Shown in pieces: positions 51,396-59,249 of a stretch of 64,000 nt of DNA. The notes under the pieces were generated by a model that was not told the DNA's origin, made no database searches, and saw only the letters and a list, made by a program, of their open reading frames with translations. Where the stretch lies: the NCBI RefSeq assembly GCF_001905005.1, contig NZ_LWKZ01000024.1:961299-1025298 (forward strand), read 5' to 3'. This DNA is from Streptomyces sp. CB02923. Lineage in GTDB: Bacteria; Actinomycetota; Actinomycetes; Streptomycetales; Streptomycetaceae. Positions within the stretch are counted from its first letter, which is position 1. Every line of letters starts with the position of its first letter. A program made the translations under genes and the position numbers.

Positions 51396-52031
51396 GTGCC
51401 GACGCAGCATCGAGCGATACAAAGCCGCCAGGCTCTCCTCCGATCGGCCGCCGAAGCCTTCACCGAGAAGGGCGTGCCCTCCTCGGGAATGGTCGACATC
51501 AGCCGACGCGCCCGGCTGAGCAAGGGCGCCCTCTACTTCCACTTCGCGTCCAAGGAAGAGCTCACCTTCGCGGTGCGGAACGAGGCCCTCGGCGCGTTAC
51601 GGGCCCTGGAGGACGAGCTGACCCACGCCCCGCACCCGGCACCCGCCGCCGTACGGGACTTCGCGATCGGACTCCTCGGCCGGGTGGACACCGACGTCGT
51701 CGTACGGGCCGGGCTGCAACTGCGCCCCGAAACCGCCCCGGGCATCGCCGAACCGGAACTCCAGCAGCGGTGGTTCACCCTCTTCCTGGAGAAGGCCACG
51801 GCCGACCGGGCAGCGGGAAAGCTGCCGCCCGGCGACGATCCGCGGCGCTCCGCACGGCTGCTGTCCGCCCTCGTCGTCGGCCTGCTGCACCTCGGCCACG
51901 AGGACCGGACGTGGTGGGACAAGGACGTCGTCACGGATATCTGGACGCAGTTGCTGCCCGGCGGGGCGGGCACGGCGGCCGAGGAGACCGCGGCGGCCGG
52001 ACCCGTTCCGGAGCCGGCTCCGGCCCACTGA
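51396..52031 (+). CDS. Gamma-butyrolactone receptor-type TetR regulator 1
   Basis: 211 residues of the ArpA/ScbR family: QSRQALLRSAAEAFTEKGVP, ISRRARLSKGALYFHFASKE (the KGALYFHFxSKEEL signature). The ligand domain has a Trp in ELQQRWFTLFLEKAT at the place where ArpA-type receptors have theirs. The C-terminal 25 residues are Ala/Pro/Glu-rich. GTG 51396. Such proteins repress their own gene and butyrolactone synthase genes until the signal binds. Two receptor-type genes in tandem suggests one true receptor and one pseudo-receptor; which is which cannot be told here. Confidence 0.88.
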   Translation: MPTQHRAIQSRQALLRSAAEAFTEKGVPSSGMVDISRRARLSKGALYFHFASKEELTFAVRNEALGALRALEDELTHAPHPAPAAVRDFAIGLLGRVDTDVVVRAGLQLRPETAPGIAEPELQQRWFTLFLEKATADRAAGKLPPGDDPRRSARLLSALVVGLLHLGHEDRTWWDKDVVTDIWTQLLPGGAGTAAEETAAAGPVPEPAPAH

Positions 52032-52178
52032 CCGTTCCCGCACACCGCGGCCGTCCGCTCGGCGGGCAATCCCGCCGTATCCGGTTGCGTACGAGCCGCC
52101 GGCCCGGGCCGGCGGCCGGTTACGGAGTTCGGCGGGCGGGAAGTGCCGGCTCCGGTGGGGCATTGCTGCCAACCCGGT

Positions 52179-52203
52179 TTTCAATACCGCATGGTTGGCT
52201 TTT
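52179..52203 (+). promoter_or_regulatory. ARE-like element 2 (GBL receptor site)
   Basis: TTTTCAATACCGCATGGTTG followed by GCTTT, in the gap between the two receptor-type genes and about 95 bases before the second start codon. It shares ACCGCATGGTTGG with element 1. Confidence 0.6.
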
Positions 52204-52293
52204 TTAATGCGCCGAAAATAGACTGACCAGACCGGACTCGTAAGGTTGCCCTTAGGTACGACACCCCCTCACAGAGCATACGGAGGACGACCG

Positions 52294-52911
52294 GTGGTCA
52301 AGCAGGAACGCGCAGTGCGCACGCGACGTGCCGTCCTCGAAGCAGCAGCCCAGGTCATCGGCACACGTGGGTACGAGGCGGCCACGATGGCGGAGATCAT
52401 CCAGCGGGCCGGCGTGACGAAGGGCGCCCTGTACTTCCACTTCGCCTCCAAGGACGCCCTCGCCCGCGCCGTCATCGCGGAACAGACCGACCCCTTCATT
52501 CCGCAGGTCAGCGACTCCCGCCTCCAGGACGCCATCGACTTCACGCACCAGGTGGCGGTGGCCCTGCGGGACGACCCGCTGCTCCAGGCCGGCACCCGGA
52601 TCGCCGTCGAGACCACGTTCACCGACGAGCCGCTGGTTCCGTACCAGGCCTGGATCGACATCGTCACGACGATGTTCGCCGAGGCCAAGGAGAGCGGCGA
52701 GCTGCTCCCCGCGGTCGCGCCGGACCGGGCGGCGGAGTTCTTCGTCTCGGCCTACATGGGGGTGCAGCTCTTCTCGCACGCCAGCTCCAACCGCCACGAC
52801 CTGCCCGATCGCGTCACGGCACTGTGGAAGCACATCCTCCCCGGGCTGGCCTCGCCGGGTGCGCTGAGCCATCTCGACCCGCACGGCCGCCCGGTGCGGA
52901 CCGCGGCCTGA
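52294..52911 (+). CDS. Gamma-butyrolactone receptor-type TetR regulator 2
   Basis: 205 residues. VRTRRAVLEAAAQVIGTRGY, EAATMAEIIQRAGVTKGALY and FHFASKDALARAVIAEQTD are typical of ScbR/ArpA receptors; the ligand domain includes VPYQAWIDIVTTMFAEAKES with the conserved Trp and GVQLFSHASSNRHDL with the family's C-terminal pattern, closer to known receptors than the first copy. GTG 52294 with GGAGG at seven bases. It directly precedes the AfsA-like synthase gene, the usual scbR-scbA type neighbourhood (here tandem instead of divergent). Confidence 0.92.
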   Translation: MVKQERAVRTRRAVLEAAAQVIGTRGYEAATMAEIIQRAGVTKGALYFHFASKDALARAVIAEQTDPFIPQVSDSRLQDAIDFTHQVAVALRDDPLLQAGTRIAVETTFTDEPLVPYQAWIDIVTTMFAEAKESGELLPAVAPDRAAEFFVSAYMGVQLFSHASSNRHDLPDRVTALWKHILPGLASPGALSHLDPHGRPVRTAA

Positions 52912-53035
52912 CCGCGACTCCGCGGCACCTGACCGACTCCCCGCACCCGCGGGTATGTTTCACCGGCCGGGGCCCGTCGCCCCGGCCCCTCCCTCCACCG
53001 GCATCTCCCCACAAGAAAGCTGGTGGAAGCACTAG

Positions 53036-53061
53036 AAAACAAACCATCCGGTTTGTATCTT
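53036..53061 (+). promoter_or_regulatory. Autoregulatory element (ARE) before the AfsA-like gene
   Basis: ACAAACC (53039-53045) and GGTTTGT (53050-53056) form a perfect 7-bp inverted repeat around ATCC inside AT-rich flanks. This is a close fit to the ARE operators bound by ArpA/ScbR-type receptors. It lies 73 bases before the start codon of the synthase gene. Confidence 0.85.
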
Positions 53062-53133
53062 AGGCCGCGTCGGTCCGCCACCGAGGCTCACGGAGTCCGA
53101 GCGAAGTGAGCCGTCACCAGGGAGGGAACCCGC

Positions 53134-54120
53134 ATGGCCAGCGCCACGCTCACCGCGCCGTCCACCACAGCAGGCCACCGTCCGTTCGCCGGACGGGAGC
53201 ACACCAGCCTCTCGGACCTGCCGCCGCTGACGACGACCGTGCCCCGGCAGTACGTGCACCGGACCGCCGTGTCGGAGGTGTTCCTGACCGACTGGCGCCG
53301 CGCGGGAACCGACGCCTGGGTGGTGAGCGCCCAGTGGCCGCGGGCGCACAGTTTCTACAGCCCCGTCGACGGTCTGCACGACCCGATGCTGCTGGTGGAA
53401 ACGATGCGGCAGGCGAGCATCCTGCTGAGCCACGTGGCCCACGGCGTGCCGCTCGACCACCCCATCATCTGGCAGGACCTGCACTACTCCCTGGTTCCCG
53501 AGGCGCTGCGCGTCACCGGCACGCCCGCCGAGATAGAACTGCACATCACCGATCACGACCTGCTGTACCGCGGCGACCGGCTGGCCAGCGCGCGGCAGCT
53601 GTACCGCGTCCTGTGCGACGGCACCGAACTGGCCTCGGCCGAGCTGCACTTCTCCTGCCACAGCCCGGCCGTCTACCGCCGGCTGCGCGGCGAATACAGC
53701 GACCTCCAGCGGGCCAACGCCCGCAAGCTGGACCTGGCGGAGCCGGTGACACCGCGCCTGGTGGCCCGCGACCGCACCGGCGACGTGGTCCTCTCCCCCA
53801 CCGGTCACGCCAACCGCTGGCAGCTGCGGGTGAACACCGCGCACCCGGTCCTCTTCGACCACCCCGTGGACCACGCCCCGGGCATGCTGATGATGGAGGC
53901 CGCCCGGCAGGCCGCACACGCCGCCGCGGGCCCCGGTTTCTCCCTGCCCGCCGACATGACGTGCTCCTTCCGCCGCTACGGCGAACTGGACGCCCCCTGC
54001 TGGGTCGCGGTGACCCCGGCCGGACGCGACGCCTGCGACCGCCTCCTCCTCGACATCACCGTCCGGCAGAACGGGCGGCCCGTCTTCACCGCCCGCGCCG
54101 CGAGCCAGTCGATACGCTGA
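53134..54120 (+). CDS. AfsA/ScbA-type gamma-butyrolactone biosynthesis protein
   Basis: 328 residues. Condenses a beta-ketoacyl chain with dihydroxyacetone phosphate, the key step in A-factor-type signal synthesis. Two hot-dog (A-factor biosynthesis) repeats: first with VPRQYVHRTAVSEVFLTDWR, PRAHSFYSPVDGLHDPMLLV and ETMRQASILLSHV; second with VSPTGHANRWQLRVNTAHPV-like text (LSPTGHANRWQLRVN), DHPVDHAPGMLMMEAARQAA. Conserved VHR and DHP..HxPGMLMMEA motifs are intact and the length is that of AfsA. ATG 53134 follows GGGAGGGAA. Preceded by a near-perfect ARE. Reductase and phosphatase partners are not obvious nearby. Confidence 0.94.
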   Translation: MASATLTAPSTTAGHRPFAGREHTSLSDLPPLTTTVPRQYVHRTAVSEVFLTDWRRAGTDAWVVSAQWPRAHSFYSPVDGLHDPMLLVETMRQASILLSHVAHGVPLDHPIIWQDLHYSLVPEALRVTGTPAEIELHITDHDLLYRGDRLASARQLYRVLCDGTELASAELHFSCHSPAVYRRLRGEYSDLQRANARKLDLAEPVTPRLVARDRTGDVVLSPTGHANRWQLRVNTAHPVLFDHPVDHAPGMLMMEAARQAAHAAAGPGFSLPADMTCSFRRYGELDAPCWVAVTPAGRDACDRLLLDITVRQNGRPVFTARAASQSIR

Positions 54121-54128
54121 CCCGCCGA

Positions 54129-54146
54129 CGGCCGGAAGCCCGGCCG
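54129..54146. terminator. Hairpin between convergent AfsA-like and monooxygenase genes
   Basis: CGGCCGG (54129-54135) and CCGGCCG (54140-54146) around AAGC, in a 35-base convergent gap. Short but GC-only. Confidence 0.5.
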
Positions 54147-54155
54147 CGCGCCGCG

Positions 54156-56477
54156 TCACCCCAGCGTCAGCCGTGGCTTCGGTGCGTCCGTTCGGCCGGT
54201 GGGCGGGGTGCGGCTCCCGGCGCGGTACGGCAGGGGCCATGGCGCGCCGGGCCCGGTGTAGTTCTGCTCGGCCGCCGCGTGCAGCGTCCAGTGCGGGTCG
54301 TACAGGTGGGGCCGGGCCAGCGCGCACAGGTCGGCGCGGCCCGCGAGGATCAGGGAGTTGACGTCGTCCCAGGACGAGACGGCGCCCACCGTGATCACCG
54401 GGACACCCAGGCGGTTGCGGATGCGGTCGGCGAACGGGGTCTGGTACGAGCGCCCGTAGTCGGGGCGCTCGTCGGGTACGACCTGGCCGGTCGAGACGTC
54501 GATGGCGGCGGCGCCGTGCGCGGCGAAGGCACGGGCGATCTCCACCGCGTCCTCGGCGGTGGTGCCGCCCTCGGCCCAGTCGGTGGCGGAGATCCGTACC
54601 GTCATGGGCCGGTCGGCGGGCCAGACGGCGCGCACCGCGTCGAAGACCTCCAGGGGGAAGCGCAGCCGGGCGGTGAGGTCGCCGCCGTAGGCGTCGGTGC
54701 GCCGGTTGGTGAGCGGGGAGAGGAAGCCGGAGAGCAGATAGCCGTGGGCGCAGTGCAGTTCGAGGAGGTCGAAACCGGCGCGGGCGGCCGACTGTGCCGA
54801 CCGGACGAACTCATCGCGTATGTCGGTGAGTTCGGGCTCGGTCAGGGCGTGCGGTATCTGGTTGACGCCGGGGCGGTACGGCAGCGCGGAGGCCGCCACG
54901 AGCGGCCAGTTGCCGTCGGGCAGCGGCTGGTCGATGCCCTCCCACATGAGGCGGGTGGAGCCCTTGCGGCCGGAGTGGCCGAGCTGGACGCCGACGGCGG
55001 TGCCGGGCGCCTGCGCGTGCACGAAGTCGGTGACACGCCGCCAGGCCGTCTCGTGTTCCGGCTTGTACAGACCCGTGCAGCCCGGGGTGATGCGGCCCTC
55101 GGGGCTGACGCAGACCATCTCGGTCAGCACCAGTCCGGCGCCGCCGAGCGCGCGGGCTCCGAGGTGGACGAGGTGGAAGTCGCCCGGGGTGCCGTCGCCG
55201 TCGGCGGAGTACATGTCCATCGGGGAGACCACGACCCGGTTGCGCAGGGTCAGGCCGCCCAGCCGGAACGGCGTGAACATGGGCGGGGTACCGGCCGGCA
55301 CGCCGGCTTCCTCCTCGACCGCCGCGACGAAGTCCGCGTCGCGCAGCCGCAGGTTGTCGTGGGTGACCCGGCGGCTGCGGGTGAGCAGGTTGAAGGCGAA
55401 CCGGCGGGACGGCTGGCCGACGTACTCCGCGAGGTCTTCGAACCATTCCAGGCTGGCGCGGGCGGCCCGCTGGGTGGAGGCGACGACGGGCTGCCGCTCG
55501 GCCTCGTACGCGGCCAGCGCGTCCGGCAGGGCGGGGTGCTCCTCCAGGCAGGCGGCCAGCGCGAGGGCGTCCTCGACGGCCAGTTTGGTGCCGGAGCCGA
55601 TGGAGAAGTGGGCGGTGTGCGCGGCGTCGCCGAGCAGCACCGTACGGCCGTGGGACCAGCGCTCGTTGACGACGGTGCGGAACGCGATCCAGGCGGAGTT
55701 GTCGGAGCGCAGCGGGCGTCCGCCGAGCGCGTCGGCGAAGACCTTGGCGCACCAGTCGGCGGACTCCCGCTCGTCGCACCGGTCCAGGCCCGCCCGGCGC
55801 CAGACGTCCTCGCGCATCTCGACGATGACGGTGCTGGCGCCGTCCGGGGCCGCCGCCCCGTCGGCCCGTGAGCCGGATTCCGCGCGGGCGTACGGGTAGC
55901 CGTGCAGCTGGACGACACCGTGTCCGGTTTCGGCGATCTCGAAGCGGAACGCGTCGAAGGCGAAGTCGGCGGCGAGCCAGATGTAGCGGCAGCGGTGGGT
56001 GGTGACGCGCGGGCCGAAGACGTCGGCGTGTGCGGCGCGGGTGAGGCTGTGCACGCCGTCGGCGGCGATCACCAGGTCGTGGGTGGCGGCGAGTTCGGCG
56101 GCGGGCGGGGCCTGCGTACGGAAGTTCAGCCGTACGCCGAGGGAGCGGCAGCGCTCGTGGAGGATGCGCAGCAGGGTGCGGCGGCCGAGGGCCGCGAAGC
56201 CGTGCCCGCCGGAGGTCAGGGTGCGCCCGCGGTGCACGATGTCGATGTCGTCCCAGCGGACGAACTCGCGCTGGAGCGCGCGGTACACCTGCGGGTCGGC
56301 GTGCTCGATGCCGCCGAGGGTCTCGTCGGAGAGGACGACGCCGAAGCCGAAGGTGTCGTCGGGGGCGTTGCGCTCCCAGACGGTGATGTCCCGCCGCGGG
56401 TCGAGGCGCTTGAGGAGGGCGGCGGCGTACAGGCCGCCCGGCCCTCCCCCGATGACGGCCACCTTCCGGACGCCCAC
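54156..56477 (-). CDS. Bifunctional FAD monooxygenase / NADH:flavin oxidoreductase (2-aminobenzoyl-CoA or salicylyl-CoA type)
   Basis: 773 residues. Residues 1-395 are a flavoprotein hydroxylase: VAVIGGGPGGLYAAALLKRL, TRAAHADVFGP, and the FAD-ribityl motif VLLGDAAHTAHFSIGSGTKL. Residues 400-770 are an old-yellow-enzyme reductase: PPMFTPFRLGGLTLRNRVVV, SPMDMYSADGDGTPGDFHLV, FDLLELHCAHGYLLSGFLSP, NRRTDAYGGDLTARLRFPLE and PVITVGAVSSWDDVNSLILA. This fusion is the architecture of 2-aminobenzoyl-CoA monooxygenase/reductase and of salicylyl-CoA 5-hydroxylase; sequence alone does not separate these. With the aryl-CoA ligase it fits CoA-dependent ring hydroxylation. GTG 56477 lies two bases after the upstream gene's stop codon. 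Confidence 0.88.
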   Translation of the reverse strand: MGVRKVAVIGGGPGGLYAAALLKRLDPRRDITVWERNAPDDTFGFGVVLSDETLGGIEHADPQVYRALQREFVRWDDIDIVHRGRTLTSGGHGFAALGRRTLLRILHERCRSLGVRLNFRTQAPPAAELAATHDLVIAADGVHSLTRAAHADVFGPRVTTHRCRYIWLAADFAFDAFRFEIAETGHGVVQLHGYPYARAESGSRADGAAAPDGASTVIVEMREDVWRRAGLDRCDERESADWCAKVFADALGGRPLRSDNSAWIAFRTVVNERWSHGRTVLLGDAAHTAHFSIGSGTKLAVEDALALAACLEEHPALPDALAAYEAERQPVVASTQRAARASLEWFEDLAEYVGQPSRRFAFNLLTRSRRVTHDNLRLRDADFVAAVEEEAGVPAGTPPMFTPFRLGGLTLRNRVVVSPMDMYSADGDGTPGDFHLVHLGARALGGAGLVLTEMVCVSPEGRITPGCTGLYKPEHETAWRRVTDFVHAQAPGTAVGVQLGHSGRKGSTRLMWEGIDQPLPDGNWPLVAASALPYRPGVNQIPHALTEPELTDIRDEFVRSAQSAARAGFDLLELHCAHGYLLSGFLSPLTNRRTDAYGGDLTARLRFPLEVFDAVRAVWPADRPMTVRISATDWAEGGTTAEDAVEIARAFAAHGAAAIDVSTGQVVPDERPDYGRSYQTPFADRIRNRLGVPVITVGAVSSWDDVNSLILAGRADLCALARPHLYDPHWTLHAAAEQNYTGPGAPWPLPYRAGSRTPPTGRTDAPKPRLTLG

Positions 56478-56479
56478 CC

Positions 56480-57307
56480 TTATTTCCCCTGCCACTTCGG
56501 GGACCGCTTCTCGGTGAACGCGGCGTGGAATTCGGCGTAGTCGGCGCTGTTCATCAGCAGGGCCTGGGTGGCGGCGTCCATTTCCACGGCGGCGCCCAGC
56601 GGCATGTCCAGTTCGGCGGTGAGCAGTGCCTTGGTCTGGGCGTGGGCGAGCGCGGGCCCTTCGGCGAGCCGCTGGGCGAGGATGTGGGCGGCGGTGTCCG
56701 CGCGTCCTTCCTCGGCCAGTTCGCTGAGCAGGCCGATGCGTTCGGCCTCGGGGGCGCGGACCGGTTCGCCGAGCATCAGCAGCCGGGTCGCGTGGCCGAG
56801 GCCGACCACGCGCGGCAGCAGGTAGGCGGCGCCCATGTCGCCGCCGGACAGGCCGACCTTGGTGAAGAGGAAGGCGAAGCGGGCCGAGGGGTCGGCGACG
56901 CGGAAGTCGGCGGCCAGGGCGAGCACCGCACCGGCGCCCGCCGCGACGCCGTGCACCGCGGCGATCACGGGGAACGGGCATTCCCGTACGGCCCGTACGA
57001 CCTGGCCGGTCATCCGGTTGAAGTCCAGCAGTTGCGCGGTGTCCATGGCGAGGGTGGCACCGATGATCTCTTCGACGTCGCCGCCGGAGCAGAAGCCGCG
57101 GCCCTCGCCGCCGAGGACGAGGGCGCGTGCGGACCGCTCTCTGGACAGCTCGGCGAGCAGGTCCCGCAGATCGGCGTACGCCTCGAAGGTCAGTGCGTTG
57201 AGCTTGTCGGGGCGCGCGAGGGTGACGGTGACGATGCCGTCTTCCCTGGTCACGCGGATGTGCTGCCATGCGTCGGTGGTACGGGCGGAACCTGTGAACG
57301 GGCTCAT
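56480..57307 (-). CDS. Enoyl-CoA hydratase/isomerase family protein (aromatic pathway)
   Basis: 275 residues. Crotonase fold with IVTVTLARPDKLNALTFEAY, oxyanion hole GEGRGFCSGGDVEEIIGATL and AVHGVAAGAGAVLALAADFR, then FTKVGLSGGDMGAAYLLPRV. The conserved acidic catalytic residue of hydratases is replaced by Gly-Asp text (LSGGDMGA), so reaction type is open; members with this pattern occur in 2-aminobenzoyl-CoA and cyclic acid pathways. First gene of a two-gene unit with the monooxygenase/reductase. ATG 57307. Confidence 0.88.
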   Translation of the reverse strand: MSPFTGSARTTDAWQHIRVTREDGIVTVTLARPDKLNALTFEAYADLRDLLAELSRERSARALVLGGEGRGFCSGGDVEEIIGATLAMDTAQLLDFNRMTGQVVRAVRECPFPVIAAVHGVAAGAGAVLALAADFRVADPSARFAFLFTKVGLSGGDMGAAYLLPRVVGLGHATRLLMLGEPVRAPEAERIGLLSELAEEGRADTAAHILAQRLAEGPALAHAQTKALLTAELDMPLGAAVEMDAATQALLMNSADYAEFHAAFTEKRSPKWQGK

Positions 57308-57388
57308 CGGGCTACTGCCCCCTTCAGCCGGACGGCTGGTACGGACACGCAATCGCGTTTCGAAGTTATCACCGTTGCGTGACTGTCG

Positions 57389-57973
57389 TCATGAGTGCGC
57401 GATAACCGGCCGGGCGCCGCCGCCCTGTGTGTCCGTCAGAATCGCGCTCGCGACCACATCGAAGAGGTGGTCGGCGCGCGGGGCGAGCGAGGGCTGATCG
57501 CCGAGCCAGGCGAGCATGGCCACCAGCGCGAACACGTCGGCGCCGTCGATGTCGCCCCGCGCCGTGCCCGCGGCCTGGGCGCGGGTGAGGAGTTGCGCAC
57601 CGGCTGCGCGCAGGGTGACGCACGAGGCGTGGAGTGCGGATTCGGTGTCCTCGATGGCTGCTGCCATCAGCGCGGTCACGCCCCGGTATTCGGTGGTCCA
57701 GGCGACGCAGTCGCGCAGCCACGAAACGAGTGCGTCTTCGGGCGGGCCCGCCGCCTGGAGCTCGCCCGCCTTTGCCGTCAGTTCGTCGAAGCCCGTGCGG
57801 AGCAGGGCGTCGAGCAGCGCCTCGCGCGTCGGGAAGTGCCGCAGCAGCGTCGCGAGCCCGACATCGGCCCTGCGCGCGATGTCGCGCAGGGACACGTCGA
57901 CGCCCTGCTCGGTGATGGCGGTGCTTGCTGCTGCGAGCAGGTGGTCGCGGTTCTTCCTGGCGTCGGCCCGCAT
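57389..57973 (-). CDS. TetR family transcriptional regulator
   Basis: 194 residues. DARKNRDHLLAAASTAITEQ, VDVSLRDIARRADVGLATLL and RHFPTREALLDALL form the helix-turn-helix; the C-terminal domain has EDALVSWLRDCVAWTTEYRG and TALMAAAIEDTESALHASC, of the TetR subgroup often found beside oxidoreductase genes. ATG 57973 follows GAGGGACAG. Divergent from the MDR oxidoreductase gene at 58085, with a perfect palindrome between them. Confidence 0.92.
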   Translation of the reverse strand: MRADARKNRDHLLAAASTAITEQGVDVSLRDIARRADVGLATLLRHFPTREALLDALLRTGFDELTAKAGELQAAGPPEDALVSWLRDCVAWTTEYRGVTALMAAAIEDTESALHASCVTLRAAGAQLLTRAQAAGTARGDIDGADVFALVAMLAWLGDQPSLAPRADHLFDVVASAILTDTQGGGARPVIAHS

Positions 57974-57991
57974 CTGTCCCTCTTGACTATC

Positions 57992-58056
57992 CGGATCAGT
58001 GGTCCATATATTCGGATCAGTGGTCCACTTATGTGGATCGCTGATCCGGATCAGCG
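57992..58056. promoter_or_regulatory. TetR operator region: direct repeats plus 18-bp palindrome
   Basis: CGGATCAGTGGTCCA occurs at 57992-58006 and at 58013-58027 (21-base period, two helical turns). It is followed by the perfect palindrome CGCTGATCCGGATCAGCG at 58039-58056. All share GGATCAG. They fill the 111-base gap between the divergent TetR and oxidoreductase genes. Confidence 0.8.
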
Positions 58057-58084
58057 TATCCCGCAGCGCGGACAGGAGAAGACG

Positions 58085-59095
58085 ATGCCGACACGCACGA
58101 TGAGGGCCATCCGGCTCCATGAGCACGGCGGCCCCGAGGTGCTGCGCGACGACCGGGTGCCGATTCCCGCGCCGGGGCCGGGCGAGGTGCTCGTCCGCGT
58201 GCACGCGGTCGGCGTCAACCCCCCGGACTGGTACCTGCGCGACGGGATGGCCGATCTGCCTCCGGAGACGAGGCCGGAGTACAGCCTGCCCGTGATTCCG
58301 GGGACGGACCTGTCGGGCGTCGTCGAGGCCGTCGCCGCGGACGTGGACGGCCTCGCCGTCGGTGACCAGGTCTTCGGTCTCCTCCGCTTCCCCGGCTTCG
58401 GCGGCAGCACCTACGCCGAATACGTGGCCGCGCCCGCGGCGGACCTCGCGCGCAAGCCGGCCGGTATCGACCATGTGCACGCCGCGGGTGCGCCCATGTC
58501 CGGGCTCACCGCGTGGCAGTTCCTGATCAAGGTCGGACATGATCACCCCTCGCCCTTCCAGGCGGCGCGGCATCACCCGACGGTGCTCGACGCCGGTACG
58601 ACGGTGCTCGTCAACGGCGCCGCGGGCGGCGTGGGGCACCTCGCGCTGCAACTCGCGAAGTGGCAGGGGGCACGGGTCGTCGCGGTGGCGTCGGGCGTCC
58701 ATGAATCGTTCCTGCGCGACCTCGGCGCCGACGAGTTCCTCGACTACACCAAGAGCCGCCCCGAGGAACTCGTACACGACATCGACCTCGTCCTCGACAC
58801 CGTCGGCGGCCCCGGCAGCAAGCGCTTCCTGCGCACACTCAAGCACGGCGGCGCCCTGTTCCCGGTGTTCTTCGGCGCCTTCGACGACGAGGAGACCGCC
58901 AGGCTGGGCGTCACGGTTTCGGGCACCCAGGTCCGCTCGGACGGAGCGCAGCTCGCCGAACTGGGACGCCTGCTCGACGCGGGCACGGTCCGGGTCGCGA
59001 TCGACAGCACGTTCGCGCTCGCGGACGCCCGCGCCGCGCACGAGCGTGCCGCCCGCGGGCACATCCAGGGCAAGATCGTGCTCACCGCCGCGTAG
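58085..59095 (+). CDS. MDR-type NADP-dependent oxidoreductase
   Basis: 336 residues. GroES-like N-terminal domain (RLHEHGGPEVLRDDRVPIPA, VGVNPPDWYLRDG, IPGTDLSGVVEAVA) and Rossmann domain VLVNGAAGGVGHLALQLAKW; ends HIQGKIVLTAA as usual for zinc-free quinone/enone reductases. A short insertion (DHPSPFQAARHHPTVLDAG) sits before the Rossmann domain. ATG 58085 follows AGGAGAAG. Likely controlled by the divergent TetR protein. Substrate unknown. Confidence 0.92.
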   Translation: MPTRTMRAIRLHEHGGPEVLRDDRVPIPAPGPGEVLVRVHAVGVNPPDWYLRDGMADLPPETRPEYSLPVIPGTDLSGVVEAVAADVDGLAVGDQVFGLLRFPGFGGSTYAEYVAAPAADLARKPAGIDHVHAAGAPMSGLTAWQFLIKVGHDHPSPFQAARHHPTVLDAGTTVLVNGAAGGVGHLALQLAKWQGARVVAVASGVHESFLRDLGADEFLDYTKSRPEELVHDIDLVLDTVGGPGSKRFLRTLKHGGALFPVFFGAFDDEETARLGVTVSGTQVRSDGAQLAELGRLLDAGTVRVAIDSTFALADARAAHERAARGHIQGKIVLTAA

Positions 59096-59182
59096 GAACG
59101 AGCCGCTTCGCGCGGGTGCACGGCAAAAGAAAAGGGCAAGAAGGAAAACCCACTCCTTGCCACTACTAACATATAGCGCACC

Positions 59183-59205
59183 GGGGGCCTTGCCGCAAGG
59201 CCCCC
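59183..59205 (+). promoter_or_regulatory. Rifamycin-associated-element-like palindrome
   Basis: GGGGGCCTTG and CAAGGCCCCC form a perfect 10-bp inverted repeat around CCG, 45 bases before the rifampicin monooxygenase start. The arms extend outward imperfectly to GCGCACC and GGTGGCGC. Its form and place match, as I recall it, the rifamycin-associated element found upstream of rifamycin-inactivating genes. It could alternatively terminate the upstream gene. Confidence 0.7.
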
Positions 59206-59249
59206 TTGGTGGCGCACAATCACCGGCCTGAGGCAGAAATTCTGCGGAA

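Noticed and set aside
53106..55871. Long plus-strand frame over afsA and the monooxygenase
   Set aside because: Out of frame with afsA and antisense to the monooxygenase fusion; composition is arginine/glycine noise.
59100..59222. Palindrome at 59183-59205 as a simple terminator of the upstream oxidoreductase gene
   Set aside because: It may also terminate, but its place just before rox and its form fit the rifamycin-associated element better, so I list it as regulatory.
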